NCBI RefSeq assembly: GCF_018829635.1
Contig: NZ_JAHKKG010000009.1
Location: 1 to 64,000 of the forward strand
From: Paractinoplanes bogorensis
GTDB lineage: Bacteria; Actinomycetota; Actinomycetes; Mycobacteriales; Micromonosporaceae
DNA: 64,000 nucleotides
Direction of reading: 5' to 3'
Both the position numbers and the translations under genes were made by a program. Below, in pieces: positions 7,568 through 15,881 of this stretch (its first letter is position 1; each line of letters starts with the position of its first letter). A model generated the notes under the pieces. That model was given only the letters and a program-made list of their open reading frames with translations. It ran no database searches and was not told where the DNA came from.

Positions 7568-8305
7568 TCAGCGAGCGAAGAGAACAGCCAGGTCGCGCTC
7601 GGCGAACAACCTGTGGTTCCATTCCTCGTTCAGGACGATCGACAGGCATCTCCGTACGGGGAAAGCCTTCGCCGGCGGCCACCCCGGCCCCTCGACCGGC
7701 GTGGTGTCAGCGGCCAGCGACTCGTCGGTCAGCGAGTCGACGACCTGACGCACCGTGGCCATCCGGCCGTGACGCAGCGCGAGCACCTCGTCGAGTGATG
7801 GCCGAGCGTTACGGTCGCGCGGTACTCCGGGGGTGTCCGGCATCCCGTCCCAGGGCAGGCTCAGCGCGTCCCACGGGGACGGGTCGCCCAGGATCGCCCG
7901 CCGCACCCAGCAGTCGGTCACGAACACCATGTGCCGCAGCGTCTCGATGAACGACCACTCGTCGGCGACCGATTCGTGCAGCTGGGCGGGCGGCAGTGCG
8001 CGGGCCCGGTCAACCGTGGAGGACCAGAGCCGCTCGACGATGTCACACGCCTCGCGGAAGCCGGCCGGATCGGATGGGCGCATCTTGACCCGGTCGGGGT
8101 CGCGGCGGTCGAGCTCGGCCTCGATCAACGGCGCCACGTCGACGCCGTTGATCACCACGTTCCGCAGGTCGCCGCTGATGTCGGCGTCCCACAGCTCGAC
8201 ACCGCGCATCGTCACCCGGCCCAGCGAGGTGTCGCGGAACACCGAGCCCTCGAGGTCGACGTAGCTGAACCGCGAGTCCCGCATGTCCTGCTGATCGAAG
8301 TCCAT
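7568..8305 (-). CDS. Pentapeptide-repeat plus DinB-like protein
   Basis: A 245-residue protein. Residues ~8-55 are pentapeptide-like (DMRDSRFSYVDLEGSVFRDT), forming a short right-handed beta helix. Residues ~75-245 resemble the DinB_2/YfiT four-helix domain, with a possible metal site from the His in SFIETLRHMVF and the His in NEEWNHRLF. DinB-type proteins are often mycothiol- or bacillithiol-dependent transferases, but no reaction can be assigned. The gene stands alone, convergent with the Rdx gene. Both 3' ends share the string GCCGGCTCAGC (7518 and 7562), a likely local duplication. Confidence 0.75.
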   Translation of the reverse strand: MDFDQQDMRDSRFSYVDLEGSVFRDTSLGRVTMRGVELWDADISGDLRNVVINGVDVAPLIEAELDRRDPDRVKMRPSDPAGFREACDIVERLWSSTVDRARALPPAQLHESVADEWSFIETLRHMVFVTDCWVRRAILGDPSPWDALSLPWDGMPDTPGVPRDRNARPSLDEVLALRHGRMATVRQVVDSLTDESLAADTTPVEGPGWPPAKAFPVRRCLSIVLNEEWNHRLFAERDLAVLFAR

Positions 8306-8333
8306 GCGGGCACACTAGTCCCGGTTGCGGACA

Positions 8334-9140
8334 TCAGTCGTCCGGTACACCGACCCGGTGGCGGCCGATCGGGACGATCATCGGGGTGTTCGAGATCGGG
8401 TCGTTGACGAGTTGGCAGCGCATGCCGAAGACGTCCTCGATGACCTCGGCCGAGAGCACGTCGTTGGGGTTCCCGGCCGTCACCACCGAACCGTCCTTCA
8501 TCACGACCAGGTGATCGGCGTACCGGAAAGCCAGATTCAGCTCGTGCAGCACGATCACCACGGTCGTGCCCTCGGCCTCGTTGAGGTCGGTCAGCAGGTC
8601 GAGCACCTCGACCTGGTGGCTGATGTCCAGATAGGTCGTCGGCTCGTCGAGCAGCAGGATCCCGGTGCGCTGGGCCAGCGCCATCGCGATCCACACCCGT
8701 TGCCGCTGACCACCGGACAGTTCGTCCACCGGCCGGGCCGCGAAGTCGATCGTGCCGGTGGCGGTCAGCGCCGCGGTCACGGCGTCGTCGTCATCGCCGC
8801 TCCACCGCCGGAACCAGCCCTGGTGCACGTGCCGGCCCCGGCTGACCAGATCGCTGACCGTGATGCCGTCGGGGGCGATCGGGCCCTGCGGCAGGATGCC
8901 GAGTTCGAGCGCGACCTCGCGGCTGGGCGTCGAGTGGATCGACTTGCCGTCCAGCAGCACCGCCCCGCTCGAGGCGGGCAGGAGCCGGGCCAGGCCGCGC
9001 AGGAAGGTCGACTTCCCGCAGCCGTTGGGGCCCACGATGATGGTGACCTTGCCGGTCGGCAGGTGCATGTTCAGGTCACGGACGATGGTCCGCTCGCCGT
9101 ATCCCAGCGAAAGCCGGTCGGCCTCCAGATTCAGGGGCAC
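8334..9140 (-). CDS. Iron-siderophore ABC importer, ATP-binding subunit
   Basis: A 268-residue FecE/FepC-type ATPase that powers ferric-siderophore uptake. Walker A GPNGCGKST, signature LSGGQRQR, Walker B ILLLDEPTTYLD and the switch His (VIVLHELN) are all present. The start was set at GTG 9140 because GAGGA lies six bases upstream and it falls one base after the preceding permease stop. The 9200 alternative would read back through the permease gene. It is the last gene of the four-gene operon SBP-permease-permease-ATPase, controlled by the IdeR box at 12225-12243. Confidence 0.93.
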   Translation of the reverse strand: MPLNLEADRLSLGYGERTIVRDLNMHLPTGKVTIIVGPNGCGKSTFLRGLARLLPASSGAVLLDGKSIHSTPSREVALELGILPQGPIAPDGITVSDLVSRGRHVHQGWFRRWSGDDDDAVTAALTATGTIDFAARPVDELSGGQRQRVWIAMALAQRTGILLLDEPTTYLDISHQVEVLDLLTDLNEAEGTTVVIVLHELNLAFRYADHLVVMKDGSVVTAGNPNDVLSAEVIEDVFGMRCQLVNDPISNTPMIVPIGRHRVGVPDD

Positions 9141-9141
9141 G

Positions 9142-10173
9142 TCATCCTCCTCGGCCGGAGCGGTTGGCCGTGGCGAGCAGCCACAGCAGGTAGGGGGCAC
9201 CGATGACGCCGGTGACGACGCCGACCGGGAACTGACGGGAACCGAGCAGGTGCGAACCGATGAAGTCGGACACGAGCACCAGCATCGAGCCGACCAGGGC
9301 GGCCTGGATCAGCACGGGACGTCCGCCGCCGACCAGCCGGGCGGCGATCGGGCCGGACATGAAGGCGACGAAGGCGATCGGACCGGCCGCGGCGGTGGCC
9401 ATACCGGTCAGGCACACGGCCACGATGAGCAGCGCGAACCGGCTGCGTTGCACGTGGACGCCGAACGCCGTGGCCAGGTCGTCGCCGAGCTGCATGCCGG
9501 TCAGCGTGCGGCCCAGGATCATGGCCAGCGGCACCAGGATCAGCACGGCGACGGCCAGCGGGATGATCTGGTCCCACGTGCGGCCGTTGACGCTGCCGGT
9601 CAGCCAGATCATCGCCTCGGCCGCGATCTTGACGTCGGACCGGGTCAGGATGAACGAGGTGATGCTGGTCAGCACCGTGCCGATGCCGATGCCGACCAGG
9701 ATGAAGCGGTAGCCGCCGACGCCCTTGCGCCACGAGAGCGCATAGATCGTGAGGGCGGTCAGCACCGCGCCGATCAGGCCGGCCGCCGAGACGATGCCGC
9801 CGTCGAGACCCAGCACCATCGACGTCAGGATCCCGGCGGTGGTCGCGCCCTGGCTCACGCCGATCACGTCGGGGCTGGCCAGCGGGTTGCGCAGCAGCTG
9901 CTGGAAGATCGCCCCGGCCAGGCCGAAGGCGAGTCCGGCCAGCGCCGCGACCGAGGCCCGGGGCAGGCGCAGGTCGTGCATGACGTAGTCGACGCCGGCC
10001 GGGGTGGGCAGCCCGAACAGCGACCGGACCACGTCGGGCAGCGAGATCTGGAAGTCGCCGTAGGACAGGGTGAGGGCGAACAGCGCGATCACCACGACGA
10101 ACAGGACCACTGCGACCGTACGGGCCCGGGCTGTCTCGCGGCGCCGGGTCGTGGTGACCACTCCCGCGCTCAC
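9142..10173 (-). CDS. Iron-siderophore ABC importer, FecCD permease (second)
   Basis: A 343-residue BtuCD/FecCD-type permease with about 10 transmembrane helices. Family sequence such as RLPRASVAALAGLAFGLAGAIFQQLLRNPLASPDVIGVSQGA is clear, as is the coupling region ending SRQFPVGVVTGVIGAPYLLWLL. It forms the membrane channel for a ferric-siderophore together with the adjacent permease, whose stop it overlaps by 4 bp. There is only one base between its own stop and the ATPase start, so the operon is tightly coupled. Length is normal. Confidence 0.93.
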   Translation of the reverse strand: MSAGVVTTTRRRETARARTVAVVLFVVVIALFALTLSYGDFQISLPDVVRSLFGLPTPAGVDYVMHDLRLPRASVAALAGLAFGLAGAIFQQLLRNPLASPDVIGVSQGATTAGILTSMVLGLDGGIVSAAGLIGAVLTALTIYALSWRKGVGGYRFILVGIGIGTVLTSITSFILTRSDVKIAAEAMIWLTGSVNGRTWDQIIPLAVAVLILVPLAMILGRTLTGMQLGDDLATAFGVHVQRSRFALLIVAVCLTGMATAAAGPIAFVAFMSGPIAARLVGGGRPVLIQAALVGSMLVLVSDFIGSHLLGSRQFPVGVVTGVIGAPYLLWLLATANRSGRGG

Positions 10174-11189
10174 AGCTCGGCCAGTTTCTCGCGACGGGCC
10201 ATGGCCACGAAGATCGGCGCACCGATGATCGCGGTGACGATGCCGACCTGGACCTCGCCCGGGCGGGCGACGATCCGGCCGATCACGTCGGCGACGAGCA
10301 GCAGCAGTGGTGCCAGCAGCATCGAGTAGGGCAGCAACCAGCGGTGGTCGGGGCCGGTGATGGCCCGGGCGATGTGCGGGATGACCAGGCCGATGAAGAC
10401 CAGCGGACCGGCCATCGAGGTGGCCGCGCCGCAGAGCAGCACCACCGCGCCGGCCGCGATCAAGCGGGCCACGATCACGTTCTGCCCGAACGAGGTGGCC
10501 ACGTCGTCGCCGAGGGCGAGCGCGTTGAGGGCCCGCGCCGAGTAGAAGGCGAGCGCCGCCCCGGCGACCAGGAACGGCAGGCCCTGGAGGGCGATGTCGA
10601 TGCCCCGGCCGGCCAGCGAGCCGACCTGCCAGAAGCGGAACTGGTCGTACGCGTCGACGTCGACGATCAGCACGGCGGTGGTGAACGAGATCAGGGCAGC
10701 CGTGACCGCTGCGCCCGCCAGGGCGAGCTTGACCGGTGTGGCACCACCGCGGCCGATCGAGCCGATCGTGTAGACGAGAACCGAGGTGACGGCGGCGCCG
10801 AGGAAGCCGAACCAGACGTAGCCGGTCAGGCTGGTGATGCCGAAGAAGCTGATCGCGATCACGATGAACAGCCCGGCGCCGGCGTTGACGCCGAGGATGC
10901 CCGGGTCGGCCAGCGGATTGCGGGTGACGCCCTGGATCACGGCGCCGGCCAGGCCGAACGCGGCCCCGGCGAGCAGGCCGACGATCGTACGGGGAAGGCG
11001 GGACTCGGTGACGATCAGCGAGTCGGTCGAATTCGGATCCGGGTTCGCCAGGGCGTGCAGCACGGTTCCGAACGAGATGTCGCGGGCCCCGATGGCGAGG
11101 CTCAGCAGCGCAGCTCCGGCGAGGGCCGCCGCGATCACCACCAGTCCGGTGGCGAGCACAGCGGCCCTGCGGTGACGGACGTCCGACAC
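10170..11189 (-). CDS. Iron-siderophore ABC importer, FecCD permease (first)
   Basis: A 339-residue FecCD-family permease, the partner of the one encoded at 9142. It shows SRLPRTIVGLLAGAAFGLAGAVIQGVTRNPLADPGILGVNAGA near helix 2-3 and a C-terminal GEVQVGIVTAIIGAPIF segment. The start ATG follows the binding-protein stop by 6 bp and its stop overlaps the next start by 4 bp. Two different FecCD subunits forming a heterodimeric channel is the usual arrangement in actinobacterial siderophore importers. Confidence 0.93.
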   Translation of the reverse strand: MSDVRHRRAAVLATGLVVIAAALAGAALLSLAIGARDISFGTVLHALANPDPNSTDSLIVTESRLPRTIVGLLAGAAFGLAGAVIQGVTRNPLADPGILGVNAGAGLFIVIAISFFGITSLTGYVWFGFLGAAVTSVLVYTIGSIGRGGATPVKLALAGAAVTAALISFTTAVLIVDVDAYDQFRFWQVGSLAGRGIDIALQGLPFLVAGAALAFYSARALNALALGDDVATSFGQNVIVARLIAAGAVVLLCGAATSMAGPLVFIGLVIPHIARAITGPDHRWLLPYSMLLAPLLLLVADVIGRIVARPGEVQVGIVTAIIGAPIFVAMARREKLAEL

Positions 11190-11195
11190 CGGTCG

Positions 11196-12206
11196 TCAGC
11201 CGACGGCGGTGGCCAGCAGCGGGGTGACCTTGTCCACGGCGAAGGACAGGCCGGCGACGGACGAGCTCGAGAACGCGTTCGAGATGTCCTTGTCGTCCAT
11301 GTAGGCCACGTGCCCGGCCTTGACCGAGGGCACGGCCTGGAAGATCTTGTCGGCCTTAGCCTGGGCCAGCGTCGCCTGGATGAGGAACACCACGGTGACG
11401 TCAGCGTCGGCCAGGTCGAGCTGCTCGTTCGAGAGCGGGATGTAGAAGGAGTCCTTCTTCAGCGCCTCGATGGCCGGAGCGTTCTTGAAGCCCAGCTTGG
11501 TCAGGAAGTCGACCCGGCCGTCGCCGGTGACGTAGCCGCCCCAGCCGTCGCCGGTCTTGGCGACCGCGGCGACCGTCTTGTCCTTGAAGTTCGGGTTGGC
11601 CGCGGCGGCCGCGGTGAACTTCGCGTCCAGGTCGGTCTTCAGCTTGGCCGCCTCGGTCGTCTTGCCGAGCGCCTTGCCGATCATGTCGAGCTGGTCCTCC
11701 CACGACGTCAGGTACATCTCGCTGCCCTTGGGCGGCTCGATGACCGGGACGCCGAGGGCGGCAAGCTGGTCGTGGCGGGCCTTCTCGGCGCTCGACCGGG
11801 TGTCCAGGATCAGGTCGGGCTTGAGGGCCGCCACCTTCTCCATGTCGATCTCCAGCGTCCCCAGGATCTCCGGCTTCGTCGTGTACTTGCCGGCGTTCCA
11901 CGGGCCCTGGCCGTCGCCGCCGAAGGCCAGCCAGTCGGCCGCCCCGACGGGCTGCACGCCGAGCGACAGCGCGACGTCGGCGTCGCTCCAACCCAGAGCG
12001 ACGACGCGCTCGGGCTGCTTGCTGACCGTCACGTCACCGAAGGCGGTGGCGATGGTGACCGGGAAGGCCGAGCCGGCGGCCGACGACGAATCGGGGGCGG
12101 CGCCGCTGTCCTCCGTGCCGGTCGTCGAGCAGCCCGACAGGGCGACCACGGCGCTCAGGATAGCGACCGGCAGCAGCCGGCCGGCGCGGGAAAACGGAAG
12201 TCGCAT
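11196..12206 (-). CDS. Iron-siderophore substrate-binding lipoprotein
   Basis: A 336-residue FepB/FhuD-type solute-binding protein. The N-terminal signal peptide ends in the lipobox LSGC, so it is anchored to the outer face of the membrane. The mature protein has the periplasmic-binding fold of the TroA superfamily (VVALGWSDADVALSLGVQPVG; KPDLIL; the ALGVPVIEPP hinge region). It captures the ferric-siderophore and passes it to the FecCD channel. It heads the operon, 18 bp downstream of an IdeR/DtxR box. No siderophore biosynthesis gene is in the window, so it may use an imported or distant-locus siderophore. Confidence 0.93.
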   Translation of the reverse strand: MRLPFSRAGRLLPVAILSAVVALSGCSTTGTEDSGAAPDSSSAAGSAFPVTIATAFGDVTVSKQPERVVALGWSDADVALSLGVQPVGAADWLAFGGDGQGPWNAGKYTTKPEILGTLEIDMEKVAALKPDLILDTRSSAEKARHDQLAALGVPVIEPPKGSEMYLTSWEDQLDMIGKALGKTTEAAKLKTDLDAKFTAAAAANPNFKDKTVAAVAKTGDGWGGYVTGDGRVDFLTKLGFKNAPAIEALKKDSFYIPLSNEQLDLADADVTVVFLIQATLAQAKADKIFQAVPSVKAGHVAYMDDKDISNAFSSSSVAGLSFAVDKVTPLLATAVG

Positions 12207-12224
12207 GAAGGCTCCATGATCTTA

Positions 12225-12243
12225 AAAGGTGAGCCTAACCTAA
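12225..12243 (-). promoter_or_regulatory. IdeR/DtxR iron box
   Basis: On the minus strand the site reads TTAGGTTAGGCTCACCTTT, 16 of 19 matches to the DtxR/IdeR consensus TTAGGTTAGGCTAACCTAA. It lies 19-37 bp before the binding-protein start, a standard place for iron-dependent repression. This predicts that the whole importer is derepressed in low iron. Confidence 0.9.
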
Positions 12244-12289
12244 CGACCAACACCATATCCGCAAGTCAGAGCTGTGCAGGTCACAATTC

Positions 12290-14416
12290 CTACTCCTTCG
12301 TGCCCGCCGCCCGGACCGGAGGCACCCGCAGCAGGCGACCGACCGGCAAGATGGTCGTGACCAGGGCCAGCACGGTCGCTCCACCTAGCACGATCACCCC
12401 GCCCAGCGGCGGGACGTAGGGCAGGAACGTGCCGGTCAGCGCGTGCACGACGGCCACCAGCGTCAGCCCGGCGATCGCGGCGCCGAGGGTCAGGGCCACC
12501 CCGAGCAGACCGACCTGTTCGGCGTTGACCATCCGCCGCACCTGACGCCGGGTGACCCCGGCCAGCCGCAGCAGGGCCAGCTCGCGGCCGCGGGCCAGGG
12601 CCGCCATCACCATCGTGTTGCCGGCGGCCAGGGCGGCGTAGGCCACCATCACGGTGATCAGCAGCTTGTTGAGCCAGGCGGTGACGGCCAGGTCCCGGCT
12701 CAGCTGTCCAGTGAGTTCCTTGGCCGTACGGACCTGGCCGAACCCGGACAGGTCGGCCGAGCCGCGCACCAGGATCTCGTCGTACGGGCCGCCCTTCGAG
12801 GCCATCACGACGTCGCCGAAGCCCAGCCCCCGGTCGTAGATCGCGACCACCTCCGGCTGCACGGGGGTGCCGTCGGCCAGCCACATGTCGGCTTTGTCGC
12901 CCAGCTTCCACCCCGAGGACGACGCTTGCAGGGACGACACCGCGATGCCACCGTCGGCCAGACCGTCCAGCCTCCCCGAGACAACGCCCAGGTCCATCGT
13001 GGACGCGAGTTGGGCGGGCTCGACGGCACGGGCCACGACCGGCTCGGCGCCGTCAAAGATCCGGACGATCACCGACGTACGGCGGACGCCCGTCACCGCC
13101 TCGACCCCCGGGGTACGCCGCACCTCGTCGGCTTGCCCTCGGAAACCCACGAGAACCTGGTCGGCCAGCATGCCGTCGCGGCTCTGGGTGACGGTCTGGC
13201 GCACCAGATTGTCCTGCAGGAACCACACCGAACCGCCGAACCCGACCGACAACACGAGCGCGGTCAGCACCGCCGACATCCCCCGCGCGTTGGCCCGCAG
13301 GTTGGCCACCGCGAGTTCCCCCGAGAAACCCCATCCCGTACGAAGAACAGGCGCCACGATCCGCGCCGCGAACCCGTTGATCCACGGCGCCAGCAACGCC
13401 ACCGCCAGCACGAACAGGTAGAGCATGCCGATCGCCCCGGCCAGCGCCGCGGTGCCCGACAGTGCCGCCGCGAAGAACAGCGACCCACCCGCCCCGGCCA
13501 GCATGACCAGTCCGAAGGCGAGCCGGACCCGTCCGCCGCGGGCCGGTTCGACCGCGATCTCGCCCAGCGCCTCGGCCGGCCGGATCCGGGCCACCCGGCG
13601 CGCGGCGATCCGGGCCGCCAGCACGGCGATCAGCATCGTGATGATCGTGGCGAAGACGGCGGCGATCACCGGGTTCACGATCGGGAAGCCGGCCGGGAGG
13701 AAGCCGCGGGCCACCAGCTCGTCGTGCGTCCAGGCGGTCGACCACATCCCGGCCGGGATGCCGATCGCGGCCGAGGCCAGTCCCACGATCGCCGCTTCGG
13801 CCACGACCAGGCTGCGCACCTGACGCGGGGTGGCGGCCACCGCGCGCAGCAGGGCCAGGTCGCGGCGGCGGTGCCGGACGGACAGGCCGACCGTGCCGGC
13901 CACCACGAAGACGATCAGCATGATCACGTAGCCACCGAACGCGCCGCCCGCCTCGAGCAGCAGCGACCGGGCCTCGGTCGAGGCGGACGATGCGGCCCAG
14001 CCCCGGTCCTTCCCCGTGTACGCCTCGACGCCCGCCGCGCGCGCAAGATTTTCGACGGCCGCCACGGACGCCGGCGACCCGCGAAGCGCGATGGCCTGCG
14101 GTGTCTCCTCCAGGACGACGACGCCCGGCAGAGCGCGGATCTTCTCGGCCAGCCCGGCGGGCACCTTGCCCTCGGGCAACGGGACCGACGACGTGGTGAC
14201 CGAACCGTCGAACTCCTTGGTGGACACCGTGAGGGTCCGGTGAGCGACGACCACGTCGGCCGCCGCGAACGGGCCGGGCCCGGGCTGGAACCGCAGCCCC
14301 GACTCGACGAACACGGACAGGGTCATCAGGATCATCACGCCGCCGGCCAGGGCGACCAGGGTGGCGACGGAGGTGCCGGGGCGCTGCCGCAGCAGTCGCA
14401 GAGCCAGCTTGATCAT
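12290..14416 (-). CDS. FtsX-type ABC exporter permease
   Basis: A 708-residue permease with two FtsX/MacB-like modules: one helix near the N-terminus (SVATLVALAGGVMILMTLSVFVESGL), an extracellular domain, a three-helix block around residues 160-270, then a second copy with a domain at ~390-570 and three helices at the C-terminus (VAYAALAAGNTMVMAALARGRELALLRLAGV). The duplicated GREL/RRRDLALLRAVAATPRQVR motifs mark the coupling helices. It overlaps the ATPase start by 4 bp. Such systems export peptides, lipids or antibiotics, or act as mechanosensors of wall stress; the substrate is unknown. Confidence 0.88.
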   Translation of the reverse strand: MIKLALRLLRQRPGTSVATLVALAGGVMILMTLSVFVESGLRFQPGPGPFAAADVVVAHRTLTVSTKEFDGSVTTSSVPLPEGKVPAGLAEKIRALPGVVVLEETPQAIALRGSPASVAAVENLARAAGVEAYTGKDRGWAASSASTEARSLLLEAGGAFGGYVIMLIVFVVAGTVGLSVRHRRRDLALLRAVAATPRQVRSLVVAEAAIVGLASAAIGIPAGMWSTAWTHDELVARGFLPAGFPIVNPVIAAVFATIITMLIAVLAARIAARRVARIRPAEALGEIAVEPARGGRVRLAFGLVMLAGAGGSLFFAAALSGTAALAGAIGMLYLFVLAVALLAPWINGFAARIVAPVLRTGWGFSGELAVANLRANARGMSAVLTALVLSVGFGGSVWFLQDNLVRQTVTQSRDGMLADQVLVGFRGQADEVRRTPGVEAVTGVRRTSVIVRIFDGAEPVVARAVEPAQLASTMDLGVVSGRLDGLADGGIAVSSLQASSSGWKLGDKADMWLADGTPVQPEVVAIYDRGLGFGDVVMASKGGPYDEILVRGSADLSGFGQVRTAKELTGQLSRDLAVTAWLNKLLITVMVAYAALAAGNTMVMAALARGRELALLRLAGVTRRQVRRMVNAEQVGLLGVALTLGAAIAGLTLVAVVHALTGTFLPYVPPLGGVIVLGGATVLALVTTILPVGRLLRVPPVRAAGTKE

Positions 14417-15138
14417 CGGGTGGCCAGCATTTCGGCGATCTTGTCCGCGCCGACCTGGGGCAGGTCCCGGACGATCCGGCCGTCGGCCAGCACGAGCACG
14501 CGGTCGGCGTAGGAGGCGGCGACCGGGTCGTGGGTCACCATCACCACCGTCTGCCCGAACTCGTCGACCATCGACCGCAGCAGGCTCAGCACCTCACCCG
14601 CGGTCACGGTGTCGAGCGCGCCGGTCGGTTCGTCGGCGAACACCACGTCGGGGCGTACGGCCAAAGCTCTGGCTATTGCCACCCGTTGCTGCTGGCCGCC
14701 GGACAACTGGGCCGGGCGGTGGGACAGCCGGGCGGTCAGGCCGACGCGTTCGATCACGCCGGCCAGCCAGCGCGGGTCGGGCCGCTCACCGGAGAGGCGC
14801 GCGGGCAGCAGGATGTTCTCCTCGACGGTGAGCGCGCCGATCAGGTTGAACGCCTGGAACACGAAGCCGATCCGGTCCCGCCGCAGCTCGGTCAGCCTGG
14901 TCTCGGAGAGCTTCGAGATCTCGGTGTCGCCGATCCAGACCCGCCCGCCGGTGGGACGGTCGAGGCCGGCCGCGGTCTGCAGCAGGGTGCTCTTGCCGGA
15001 GCCGGACGGGCCCATCACCGCGGTGAACGTGCCGCGGGCGAACGCGGCGTCCACCCCGGCCAGGGCCGCGACTGTCTGCCCGTCGGTGGCGTACGTCCGG
15101 GTGAGTCCTTCGACCCGGACCGCGACCATGTCGTTCAT
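14413..15138 (-). CDS. ABC exporter ATPase (MacB/LolD type)
   Basis: A 241-residue ATPase of the LolD/MacB/BceA class. Walker A GPSGSGKST, Q-loop FVFQAFNLIGAL, signature LSGGQQQR, Walker B VVFADEPTGALD and switch VMVTHD are intact. It pairs with the overlapping FtsX permease (ATGA overlap). The two-component genes at 15237-17053 lie immediately upstream on the same strand, separated by 98 bp holding the inverted repeat at 15149-15172, so they are the probable regulators. Confidence 0.93.
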   Translation of the reverse strand: MNDMVAVRVEGLTRTYATDGQTVAALAGVDAAFARGTFTAVMGPSGSGKSTLLQTAAGLDRPTGGRVWIGDTEISKLSETRLTELRRDRIGFVFQAFNLIGALTVEENILLPARLSGERPDPRWLAGVIERVGLTARLSHRPAQLSGGQQQRVAIARALAVRPDVVFADEPTGALDTVTAGEVLSLLRSMVDEFGQTVVMVTHDPVAASYADRVLVLADGRIVRDLPQVGADKIAEMLATR

Positions 15139-15148
15139 GACTGCGCCT

Positions 15149-15172
15149 CTCGTGTGTCTTGGCTGACACGAG
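15149..15172. promoter_or_regulatory. Inverted repeat upstream of the ABC exporter operon
   Basis: CTCGTGT (15149-15155) and ACACGAG (15166-15172) are perfect inverted repeats separated by 10 bp, ending 11 bp before the ATPase start. A run of T residues (15181-15186) follows. The two-turn spacing between half-site centres fits a dimeric regulator, and the nearby NarL-type response regulator is the natural candidate. Confidence 0.55.
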
Positions 15173-15236
15173 AAACGCTATTTTTTACAGTGGTCAAGAT
15201 CGATGCAGTGGGCACGCCTCTTGGCGGTACAGCAGG

Positions 15237-15881
15237 CTATACCTCGAGGTAGCGCAGCACGGCGGTCACGCGACGGTCGGCCCGGTCGTCGGGCGCGAGG
15301 TCGAGCTTGGCGAAGATGCTGCGGATGTGTTTGTGCACCGCCCCCTCGGTCACCACCAGCTTTTCGGCGATGGCCGCGTTGCCCAGCCCCTCGGCCATGA
15401 GCGCCAGCACGTCCCGTTCGCGCGGGCTGAGCCGTTCGAGAGCGCTGTCCGAGCGGTTGCGGGTCAGCAGCAGCCCGACCACCTCGGGGTCGATCGCCGT
15501 GCCACCCTCGGCCACCCGGTGCAGCGCCTCCAGGAACTGCTCGACCCGGCCCACCCGCTCCTTCAGCAGATAGCCGAGCCCGGCCGCGCCCCCGGCCAGC
15601 AGATCATTGGCAAAGGCCTTTTCCACGTACGCCGACAGGACCAGAACGGCCAGCCCCGGCAACCGTTTCCGCGCCTCGACCGCGGCCACGATGCCCTCGT
15701 CGGTGTGCGTCGGCGGCATCCGCACGTCGACGATCGCCACCTCGGGCCGGTGCTCGTCGACGGCGGCCAGGAACGTGCCCGGCCCGTCGGCGGTCGCGAC
15801 CACGTCGAGGCCCTCGGCCCGCAGCAGCAGCGCCAGCCCCTCCCGCAGCAGCGCGTCGTCCTCGGCGATCACGATCCGCAC
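15237..15881 (-). CDS. NarL/FixJ-family response regulator
   Basis: A 214-residue two-component response regulator. The receiver domain (1-120) has the acidic pair EDD near the N-terminus, phospho-acceptor Asp52 in VAIVDVRMP and the conserved Lys in YLLKERV. A C-terminal LuxR helix-turn-helix follows (LSPRERDVLALMAEGLGNAAIAEKL). GTG 15881 gives the exact family N-terminus VRIVIAEDD. It overlaps the 3' end of the kinase gene by 13 bp, so the two are translated together. The likely target is the adjacent ABC exporter operon. Confidence 0.92.
   Translation of the reverse strand: MRIVIAEDDALLREGLALLLRAEGLDVVATADGPGTFLAAVDEHRPEVAIVDVRMPPTHTDEGIVAAVEARKRLPGLAVLVLSAYVEKAFANDLLAGGAAGLGYLLKERVGRVEQFLEALHRVAEGGTAIDPEVVGLLLTRNRSDSALERLSPRERDVLALMAEGLGNAAIAEKLVVTEGAVHKHIRSIFAKLDLAPDDRADRRVTAVLRYLEV

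Noticed and set aside
7518..7579. Repeated GCCGGCTCAGC at two gene ends
   Set aside because: Copies only 44 bp apart at converging 3' ends; such strings are common local duplications and no transposon or att structure surrounds them.
10344..12419. 691-residue open frame on the plus strand
   Set aside because: It is antisense to the FecCD permease and binding-protein genes, has no family motif and is full of R/G/D repeats typical of shadow frames in high-GC DNA.
12443..14512. 689-residue open frame on the plus strand
   Set aside because: Antisense shadow of the FtsX permease; composition is low-complexity H/R/G/Q, no ribosome site.
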